From Dehalococcoidia bacterium (GTDB taxonomy: Bacteria > Chloroflexota > Dehalococcoidia > UBA2979), in the NCBI GenBank assembly GCA_009379925.1, contig WHSU01000001.1:1-64000 (forward strand): 64,000 nt of DNA, written 5' to 3'. A program made the translations under genes and the position numbers. The first letter of the stretch is position 1. Every line of letters starts with the position of its first letter. Under the pieces are notes generated by a model that was given only the letters and a program-made list of their open reading frames with translations, searched no databases and was not told where the DNA came from. This document shows, one piece after another, positions 58,089 through 64,000 of the stretch.

Positions 58089-59033
58089 GTGCAAGGAGTA
58101 GGTGACGGCCGCGACCCCGCGGACGTGGGGGCAGCGCTGCGCAAGCGGCGACGCCTGGGCGAGAGCGTCATCCGAGGCACCCTGGTCGTGTGTGCCGCTG
58201 TCTCACTCTTCACCACCGCGGCCATCGTGTTCGTGCTGCTCGGCGAGACCGTGTCGTTCTTCCGGGAGGTCTCGTTCTCCGAGTTCTTCCTGGAGACCAC
58301 ATGGCAGCCGAACTTCAATCCGGTGAGCTTCGGCATCTGGGAACTGGTCGCCGGCACAGCGAATGTGCTGCTGTGGTCGCTCGCCATCGCGCTTCCCCTG
58401 GGGATCGCCGGTGCGATCTACCTGAGCGAGTATGCGTCGGCGCGGCAGCGCAAGGTGCTGAAGCCGATGCTTGAGGCGCTGGCCGGTGTGCCCACGGTGG
58501 TCTACGCCTACTTCGCGCTGACCTTCATCACGCTGGACGTCCTTGGACCCTTGTTGGGCACGAGCATCTCCGTCCCGTTCAACTCACTGGGCGCGAGCAT
58601 CGTGATGGCCGTCATGATCACGCCGACCATCGCCTCGATCTCGGAGGACGCGATGGCCAGCGTGCCTAGCGAGCTGCGAGAGGCCGCCTACGGGCTGGGC
58701 GCGACGCGGCTCGAGGTAGCGATGCGGGTGGTCGTCCCCGCGGCGCTCTCCGGCATCGTGGCGTCGGTGCTGCTCGCGATCGCACGGGTCGTGGGCGAGA
58801 CAATGATCGTGGCGGTCGCCGCCGGGTCGACGCCCGCGCTGACGATGTCTCCCCTCGAGAGCATCCAGACGATGACCGGGTTCATGCTCCAGATGGGTGG
58901 TGGCGACGCCGCCCGCGGCACCCTGCAGTACCAGTCGCTCTTCGCCGTGGGCACGACCCTGTTCGTCTTCACGCTGATCTTCAACGTGGGTGCGCAGGTC
59001 CTCGTACGGCGCTTCCGCGAGGTGTATGTCTGA
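58089..59033 (+). CDS. pstC: Phosphate ABC transporter permease PstC
   Basis: A 314-residue inner-membrane permease with six helices. FFREVSFSEFFLETTWQPNFNPVSFGIWELVAGTANVLLWSLAIALPLGIAGAIYLSEYAS is typical of PstC. The ATPase-coupling EAA-like loop is LREAAYGLGATRLEVAMRVVVPAALSGIVASVLLAIARVVGET. GTG start at 58089 with GGGGAG upstream. Its stop overlaps the pstA start (TGATG). Confidence 0.94.
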   Translation: MQGVGDGRDPADVGAALRKRRRLGESVIRGTLVVCAAVSLFTTAAIVFVLLGETVSFFREVSFSEFFLETTWQPNFNPVSFGIWELVAGTANVLLWSLAIALPLGIAGAIYLSEYASARQRKVLKPMLEALAGVPTVVYAYFALTFITLDVLGPLLGTSISVPFNSLGASIVMAVMITPTIASISEDAMASVPSELREAAYGLGATRLEVAMRVVVPAALSGIVASVLLAIARVVGETMIVAVAAGSTPALTMSPLESIQTMTGFMLQMGGGDAARGTLQYQSLFAVGTTLFVFTLIFNVGAQVLVRRFREVYV

Positions 59034-59923
59034 TGGCCACCGCGGGGGCCACCGAAGCGCCCAGACTACGCGCCGAGGGCAAGGTTGCGCGTCGCCAGTG
59101 GCTCTCGCGCATCTCGCGCTGGATCCTGTTCAGCGCGATCCTCATCGTGCTGTCCGCGCTTGCGTTCCTCGCCTACGACACGATCGTCCAGGGCGCCGGA
59201 AGCCTGACGTGGGACTTCCTCACGAGCTATCCGTCGCGCAACGCGGAGCGTGCCGGCATTCGCTCCTCCATCCTCGGTTCAGCGTGGGTCCTCAGCCTGG
59301 TTGTGGTGATGGTGATTCCGATCGCCGTCGGGACCGCGATCTGGATCGAGGAGTTTGCTCCACAGAACCGCGTACTTACGGTGGTGAAGCTCAACGTGGC
59401 CAACCTCGCCGGCGTCCCGAGCATCATCTACGGCGTGCTTGGGCTCACGCTCTTCGTGCGCTTCATGGGCCTGGGGCCCAGCATCCTGGCCGGCGCCCTC
59501 ACGCTCTTCTTGATGATCCTGCCGATGACCGTGATCGCCGCGCAGGAGTCGATCCGCCAGGTGCCGTCGAGCGTGCGCGAAGGCTCGCTGGCCCTCGGGG
59601 CGACGCACTGGCAGACGGTCTGGTTCCACGTCCTGCCGGGGGCCGCACCGGGCATCGTCACGGGGGTCATCCTCGCGATCTCGAGGGCCGCGGGCGAGAC
59701 GGCCGCGCTGATCATGATCGGCGCGTTCGCCTTCATCGCCTTCGACAACACGAGCCCGCTCGATGACTTCACGACCGTGCCGATCCAGATCTACAACTGG
59801 ACTCTGCGGCCGCAGCCCGAGTTCCGGGCGAACGCGGCCGCCGCGATCATCGTGCTGATGGTCGCGGTACTGACGTTCAACCTGCTGGCCGCGGTGATCC
59901 GGGAGCGGTTCCGGCGTGACTAG
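59033..59923 (+). CDS. pstA: Phosphate ABC transporter permease PstA
   Basis: A 296-residue permease with six helices. [25 protein letters not shown] starts it, [36 protein letters not shown] follows, and the EAA-like loop is [49 protein letters not shown] 59033 overlaps pstC by one base. It forms a heterodimeric channel with PstC and works with PstB and PstS. Confidence 0.94.
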   Translation: MATAGATEAPRLRAEGKVARRQWLSRISRWILFSAILIVLSALAFLAYDTIVQGAGSLTWDFLTSYPSRNAERAGIRSSILGSAWVLSLVVVMVIPIAVGTAIWIEEFAPQNRVLTVVKLNVANLAGVPSIIYGVLGLTLFVRFMGLGPSILAGALTLFLMILPMTVIAAQESIRQVPSSVREGSLALGATHWQTVWFHVLPGAAPGIVTGVILAISRAAGETAALIMIGAFAFIAFDNTSPLDDFTTVPIQIYNWTLRPQPEFRANAAAAIIVLMVAVLTFNLLAAVIRERFRRD

Positions 59924-59948
59924 CGTTGCCAAGGAAGGAAGCGGCATC

Positions 59949-60833
59949 ATGGCCGAACAACGACTCGCGATCCCGCGCCCGGAGACCGGGCGCGGCGGCA
60001 TCGAGGGGCAGGGCGGCATGCAGCGAGTCGAGGAGCAGCGGCGCGCGCCTCGTGACTTCGAGCCGCCCGAGCCGGCGGTGATGCGGGTGCGCGAGCTGGA
60101 CTTCTACTACGGCAAGAAGCAGGCTCTTTCCGGCATCGGCATGGAGTTCCCTGAGCACCGAGTGACGGCGCTCATCGGGCCATCCGGGTGCGGGAAGAGC
60201 ACGCTCCTGCGTTGCCTGAACCGCATGAACGACCTGATCTCGGGCACCCGCGTGGACGGGGCGGTCGAGTACCACGGCCAGGACCTGTACGGCAGCGACG
60301 TCGACCCCGTCGAGGTGCGGCGCCGCATCGGCATGGTGTTTCAGAAGCCAAACCCGTTCCCGAAGTCGATCTACGACAACGTCGCCTTCGGCGCGAAGGT
60401 GAACGGCTACAACGGCAACATGGATGAACTGGTGGAGCGCAGCCTGCGCCAGGCGGCGCTGTGGGACGAGGTGAAGGACGACCTCAAGAAGTCCGGGCTC
60501 GCACTCTCCGGCGGCCAGCAGCAGCGGCTCTGCATTGCCCGTGCCCTGGCCGTGGCCCCCGAGGTGATCCTGATGGACGAGCCGTGCTCCGCGCTCGACC
60601 CCATCGCCACCCTGCGCATCGAGGAGCTGATCCAGGAACTGTCAGACCAGTACACGATCATCATCGTGACCCACAACATGCAACAGGCGGCTCGCGTTTC
60701 CAACTACACTGCATTCCTGCTCGCCGAAGAGTCCGGGGCCGGGGAACTCGTCGAGTACGGCCCCACCGAGGACATCTTCACCAACCCGGGCGACACGCGG
60801 ACGGAGTCTTACATCACCGGACGGTTCGGCTAA
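59949..60833 (+). CDS. pstB: Phosphate ABC transporter ATP-binding protein PstB
   Basis: A 294-residue ATPase. Walker A is [21 protein letters not shown], the Q-loop region is [11 protein letters not shown], the signature is [15 protein letters not shown], Walker B is [13 protein letters not shown], and the H-loop is [12 protein letters not shown]. The last two residues before YITGRFG are typical of PstB. A basic and glutamate-rich N-terminal extension of about 35 residues is longer than usual. ATG 59949 with AAGGAAGGAAG upstream is preferred to the upstream GTG 59916. Confidence 0.95.
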   Translation: MAEQRLAIPRPETGRGGIEGQGGMQRVEEQRRAPRDFEPPEPAVMRVRELDFYYGKKQALSGIGMEFPEHRVTALIGPSGCGKSTLLRCLNRMNDLISGTRVDGAVEYHGQDLYGSDVDPVEVRRRIGMVFQKPNPFPKSIYDNVAFGAKVNGYNGNMDELVERSLRQAALWDEVKDDLKKSGLALSGGQQQRLCIARALAVAPEVILMDEPCSALDPIATLRIEELIQELSDQYTIIIVTHNMQQAARVSNYTAFLLAEESGAGELVEYGPTEDIFTNPGDTRTESYITGRFG

Positions 60834-60835
60834 CG

Positions 60836-61510
60836 ATGACCATGCCCCTGCGGGAGCACTTTCGCCGCCAACTCGACGGCATCCAGGACGGCGTCCTGGA
60901 GATGGGTTCGATGGTGGACCGCGCCATCGAGCGTGCCTTGCAGGCGCTGATTGACCGCGATGTCGAACTCGCCCGCGTGATCATCGAAGAAGACACGGAC
61001 ATCAACCGGCAGGGCTTCCACATCCAGAATCAGTGCCTGTCGTTGCTGGCGCAGCAGGCGCCCATGGCCAGCGACCTGCGCATGATCATCGCCGTCACCG
61101 CGATCGTCTCGGACCTCGAGCGGATGGGCGACCACGCGGAAGGCATCGCGAAGATCGTGGTGATGATGCAGGACGAGCCGCTGGTGAAACCGCTGATCGA
61201 CATCCCGGTGATGGCGGACCGCGCGCGGGAAATGCTCAACAACGCCGTCCATGCCTTCATGGAGAAAGACACTGAGGCCGCCTACCGAGTCGGCGCCGCG
61301 GATGACGAGGTGGACCGGCTCTACGACCGCATCTACCAGGACCTGGTCCAGGTGATGATTAACGACCCTTCCACCGTGGAGCCCAGCACGCGCCTGCTCT
61401 GGGTCGCACACAACCTGGAACGCATCGCCGACCGCGCCACGAACATCGCGGAACGCACGGTGTTCGCCGTCACGGGGATGCTGCCCGAGATGGACGTGTC
61501 GACCTACTAG
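60836..61510 (+). CDS. phoU: Phosphate transport regulator PhoU
   Basis: A 224-residue all-helical protein of two PhoU three-helix bundles, each with an E/DxxxD-type metal site: VLEMGSMVDRAIERALQALIDRD and SDLERMGDHAEGIAKIV, then NNLERIADRATNIAER (here HNLERIADRATNIAER). PhoU links Pst and the PhoR kinase, promoting dephosphorylation in phosphate excess. ATG 60836, 2 bases after the pstB stop. Last recognised gene of the pst operon. Confidence 0.94.
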   Translation: MTMPLREHFRRQLDGIQDGVLEMGSMVDRAIERALQALIDRDVELARVIIEEDTDINRQGFHIQNQCLSLLAQQAPMASDLRMIIAVTAIVSDLERMGDHAEGIAKIVVMMQDEPLVKPLIDIPVMADRAREMLNNAVHAFMEKDTEAAYRVGAADDEVDRLYDRIYQDLVQVMINDPSTVEPSTRLLWVAHNLERIADRATNIAERTVFAVTGMLPEMDVSTY

Positions 61511-61551
61511 GCCCGCGCTGTTGACACGCGCGAGACGGTCACGCGGCCGGC

Positions 61552-61582
61552 CCCTCGCAGCCCCATATGGAGGCGGTGAGGG
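61552..61582 (+). terminator. Candidate hairpin after phoU
   Basis: CCCTC (61552-61556) and GAGGG (61578-61582) pair, with an imperfect inner stem (GCaGCCcC / GgAGGCgGT). A T-poor tail follows. It lies 41 bases after the phoU stop and could end the pst transcript, ahead of the small membrane ORF. Structure is imperfect. Confidence 0.35.
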
Positions 61583-61724
61583 CATCTTGCAATCTCCTCG
61601 CTTCTGATCACATCCATACGCCTCGACAACCTGATGCCTGCGAGGGTGCGGCACCATGACGCAACCCACGTGGCGCTCGAGGCCCCCGGGCTGTTCCGCG
61701 GGCGCGGACCACCGAGGATGATGT

Positions 61725-61829
61725 ATGGACTATCTGATCGGCGCAGTGCTCACGGCCGGCTACTTCGGCATCCTCGCGGTCGTCGTCGGCTGGACGGGGC
61801 TGCGCGGGCGGGACCCGCGGCCGGAGTAG
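61725..61829 (+). CDS. Short membrane peptide ORF (34 residues)
   Basis: ATG 61725 opens a 34-residue reading frame, MDYLIGAVLTAGYFGILA then VVVGWTGLRGRDPRPE, ending at TAG 61829. It has one membrane helix (residues 3-25) and a basic C-terminal tail, with GAGG 7 bases upstream. This layout is common for small transporter-associated or stress peptides. The frame is shorter than usual gene-finding limits. I do not recognise a family. Confidence 0.5.
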   Translation: MDYLIGAVLTAGYFGILAVVVGWTGLRGRDPRPE

Positions 61830-61872
61830 CGCACCGCCGCAGCGCCACCCCACACCAGCGATCGGCACCCCA

Positions 61873-62616
61873 GTGCTCGAGGTCCGACGAGCCGACGAGA
61901 TCCACCACGAGCAGGGTTACTGGTTCGACGCCCGCTGGCACTTCTCCTTCGACCGCTATCGTGACCCAGCGCAGATGGGAGTCGGGCCGCTCCGTGTCTT
62001 CAACGACGACCGGTTGATCGAGGGCGCGGCGTGGCCGATGCATCCGCACGCCGACGTGGAGGGCATCACCTACGTGGTCGAAGGCCACTTCGAGCACGCG
62101 GACAGTCTCGGGAACGGTGGCCGGCTGGAGTCCGGCGGCGTCCAACGCATGACGCTCGGCTCGGGCGCGGAGCACTCGGAACGCAACGCCTCCGAGGATG
62201 AGCCGATGCGCTTCCTGCAGCTCTGGATCTTCCCGGAGACGAGTTCCCTGCCCCCCGAGATCGAGCAGCGACAGTTCCAGCCAGACGACTTCCGCGATCG
62301 CCTCCACCGCGTGCTCGGTCCGGACGGCCACGGAAACACCGTCCACGTACACCAGGACGCGGCGCTCTACGTCGCTCGCCCCACCACGGGTGTCGAGTTG
62401 GAACACCGATTCCCGGAGGGCCGTGGCGGCTACCTCTACGTCATCGATGGCGCGCTCGACCTCGAAGGAGACGATGACGGCGAGCGGCTCGCGGTGAGCG
62501 ACTCGGCGAAGGTGTACGGTCCGCACGCGCTTCGGATGCGCGCGGCGGCAGAGAGCCACTTCGTCCTGGTCGATGTGCCGCTGGAGTACACGCCCGTGGG
62601 CGTGTGGGCCCGTTGA
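61873..62616 (+). CDS. Pirin family protein
   Basis: A 247-residue two-cupin pirin. The N-terminal cupin has the metal motif WPMHPHADVEGITYVVEGHFEH and QRMTLGSGAEHSERN with the usual His/Glu set. The C-terminal cupin has GGYLYVIDGALDL and lacks the metal residues, as in other pirins. Some pirins are quercetinases or redox sensors; the substrate is unknown. GTG start at 61873. Stand-alone gene between the phosphate cluster and the reductase gene. Confidence 0.92.
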   Translation: MLEVRRADEIHHEQGYWFDARWHFSFDRYRDPAQMGVGPLRVFNDDRLIEGAAWPMHPHADVEGITYVVEGHFEHADSLGNGGRLESGGVQRMTLGSGAEHSERNASEDEPMRFLQLWIFPETSSLPPEIEQRQFQPDDFRDRLHRVLGPDGHGNTVHVHQDAALYVARPTTGVELEHRFPEGRGGYLYVIDGALDLEGDDDGERLAVSDSAKVYGPHALRMRAAAESHFVLVDVPLEYTPVGVWAR

Positions 62617-62763
62617 GGTCCCCCGGCGTCTCTTCGTCGCCGTAGCGGGCGTTGTGGCCCTCTGGCGAGTTCCTCGAGGCACCGGGTGCGTCCCTCCGCT
62701 GACTTTCCGCAACGCACCCAGATTTCGGGTAGCAGGCCGCCACCCAATTCTCCCACGATGCGC

Positions 62764-62791
62764 TTGATGATTGCGGAGACTGTGGTAGTCT
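62764..62791 (+). promoter_or_regulatory. Promoter with overlapping inverted-repeat operator upstream of the nitrite/sulfite reductase
   Basis: TTGATG (62764-62769), a 16-base spacer and TAGTCT (62786-62791) are a plausible promoter. The inverted repeat AGACT-GTGGT-AGTCT at 62777-62791 overlaps the -10 position, placed so that a bound regulator would block transcription. The gene starts at 62839, giving a leader of about 40 bases. Confidence 0.45.
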
Positions 62792-62838
62792 GTCGAGGAT
62801 TCACGAGGAACTTACTCGACAAACTCAAGGATGGGCGA

Positions 62839-64000
62839 ATGACTACCATCGAGCAGCGGGCAGCCGTGATCCCGATCCTCGGCGATGAGCTGACGGACTT
62901 CCGGACCGAGGCCGGGGAATTCCTGGACGGCAAGCGGGACGAGGTGAAGTTCATCGGATTCCGGTTGAAGCAGGGCGTCTATGGCCAGCGCCAACCGGCC
63001 CGCCAGATGGTGCGCGTGAAGCTCCCCTTCGGCGGCGTCAGCCCCGAACAGCTCGAGGCCCTGGCCGACGTGGCGGAGCAGTACGCCCCCCTGAAAAAGG
63101 GCCACATCACCACCCGCCAGAACATCCAGTACCACCACATCCCGCTCCGCGAGATGTACGACGTCCTGCGACGCCTGGGGGACGCCGGGCTCTCCTCGCG
63201 GGAGGCCTGCGGGAACGTGGTGCGCAACGTCACGGGCGACCCCTGGGCGGGCGTCCGGGACGACGAGGCGTTCGACCTCACGCCGTACGCCGGCGCCTTC
63301 GTCCGCTACTGGGTGCGCAACCCGCTGACGCAGGCGCTGCCCCGGAAGTTCAAGGTCACGTTCTCCGCCAGTGACGACGACGCGGCGATGACCGCGATCC
63401 ACGACATCGGCTTCATCCCTCGCGTCCGCGAGATCGATGGCAAGCAGGTCCGCGGCTTCAAGATGGTCGTCGGTGGCGGCCTCTCGACGATGCCGAAGGA
63501 CGCCGTCCTGATCACCGAGTTCGTCGCCGTGGACGAGTTCCTCAAGTACTCCGAGGCCGTCCTGCGCCTCTTCCACGCCGCGGACGAGCTGCGCGTGAAC
63601 ATCCTGAAGGCCCGGCTCAAGTTCCTGGTGCACCGCGTGGGCGCGGACGAGTTCCGCCGCATGGTGGAGGAGGAGCTGAAGGGCGACTGGGCCAGCAAGA
63701 CCTACGACCTCGAATCGCTGCTCTTCGTCGACGACGAAGAGGCGGACGCCCCGGCGCAGCCCGAGCGCCCGGACGAGGTCGCGCCGGAGGACCGTGCCGC
63801 CTTCGAGCGGTTCATCGAGGTCAACGTCCGCAAGCAGAAGCAGGCCGGCTACGCCGCCGTGACCGCGAAGGTGCGGCAGGGTGACCTCTCGCCGCAGCAG
63901 TTCCGCGAACTGGCGCGGCTGCTGCGCAAGTACGGCAACGGCCGCGCCCGCACCACCCAGGACCAGAACCTGGTGCTGCGCTGGATCCCCGAAGGCCGCG
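62839..64000 (+). CDS. Ferredoxin-dependent nitrite/sulfite reductase, N-terminal part (runs off window)
   Basis: A reading frame open to the right edge (387 codons, no stop), so the 3' end is missing. Residues about 40-100 have FIGFRLKQGVYGQRQPARQMVRVKLPFGG and KGHITTRQNIQYHH, the siroheme-binding half-domain of the nitrite/sulfite reductase family, and then CGNVVRNVTGDP. This fits the first of two repeated halves. The second siroheme/4Fe-4S half, with the Cys cluster, lies beyond the window. ATG 62839 has AAGGA upstream. Sulfite and nitrite reductases are not separable from this part. Confidence 0.9.
   Translation, partial: MTTIEQRAAVIPILGDELTDFRTEAGEFLDGKRDEVKFIGFRLKQGVYGQRQPARQMVRVKLPFGGVSPEQLEALADVAEQYAPLKKGHITTRQNIQYHHIPLREMYDVLRRLGDAGLSSREACGNVVRNVTGDPWAGVRDDEAFDLTPYAGAFVRYWVRNPLTQALPRKFKVTFSASDDDAAMTAIHDIGFIPRVREIDGKQVRGFKMVVGGGLSTMPKDAVLITEFVAVDEFLKYSEAVLRLFHAADELRVNILKARLKFLVHRVGADEFRRMVEEELKGDWASKTYDLESLLFVDDEEADAPAQPERPDEVAPEDRAAFERFIEVNVRKQKQAGYAAVTAKVRQGDLSPQQFRELARLLRKYGNGRARTTQDQNLVLRWIPEGR

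Noticed and set aside
61521-61526. TTGACA downstream of phoU as a promoter
   Set aside because: There is no -10-like sequence 16-18 bases further (CGGCCG there), so it is probably a chance match.
1-64000. CRISPR arrays, tRNA or rRNA genes, insertion sequences, prophage
   Set aside because: I saw no regular spaced repeats, no tRNA T-loop and acceptor pattern, no transposase motif and no phage structural gene. A tRNAscan and CRISPR search would be needed to be sure.

Overview
This is a GC-rich bacterial chromosome segment, densely coded on both strands, with many GTG starts and many stop-start overlaps. The gene set points to a Chloroflexota-like organism, perhaps Dehalococcoidia-related: a T-box riboswitch ahead of trp genes, RemA next to gmk, AroH-type chorismate mutase, an EF-G-like paralogue, a DUF6391 protein, and a PhoB/PhoR-Pst cassette. 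The taxonomic call is inference; Actinobacteria share some of these traits. I saw no rRNA, tRNA, CRISPR array, transposase or phage gene.

Layout. 0-2 kb: an ABC exporter half-transporter and the tail of a gene upstream of it. 2-12 kb: an accessory catabolic block with two cytochromes P450, a PaaG-like crotonase, an acyl-CoA dehydrogenase, a CaiB/BaiF CoA-transferase, a VOC protein, an M3 oligopeptidase and a frameshifted membrane protein. 12-15 kb: a LiaF-like protein, a TetR regulator and a secreted protein with two cadherin-like repeats. 15-19.3 kb: fabD, a small P-loop kinase and two tandem ketoacyl synthases. 19.3-22.5 kb: a RES/Xre toxin-antitoxin locus whose toxin is frameshifted, recJ, and a HicA/HicB-like pair. 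22.5-26.6 kb: a P-loop kinase, threonine dehydratase and the EF-G paralogue, closed by a strong bidirectional terminator.

26.7-41.3 kb, all on the minus strand, is the centrepiece. A promoter and a Trp-specific T-box leader (UGG specifier) precede trpE - Nudix/DinB fusion - trpGDCFB - CPBP protease - trpA - aroH - aroF - scpA - ribF - tyrS - unknown gene. Many junctions are ATGA overlaps. Aromatic amino-acid synthesis resumes at 44.5-46.9 kb with aroA and tyrA, after remA-gmk and small membrane proteins.

47-54.8 kb: an HD protein, a site-2 protease homologue, a beta-propeller protein coupled to a secreted transglycosylase-like protein, a DUF6391 protein, a degenerate HD-GYP protein, an SRAP protein and a flippase-like membrane protein. 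54.8-61.8 kb is a phosphate regulon: PhoB-PhoR, then pstS-pstC-pstA-pstB-phoU and a 34-residue membrane ORF. The window ends with a pirin and the N-terminal part of a ferredoxin-dependent nitrite/sulfite reductase that runs off the right edge.

The best candidates for something unusual are the T-box-controlled aromatic superoperon with its two foreign insertions (Nudix/DinB and CPBP protease), the frameshifted RES toxin, and the degenerate HD-GYP and HicA proteins. Nothing here is proven to be a new system.
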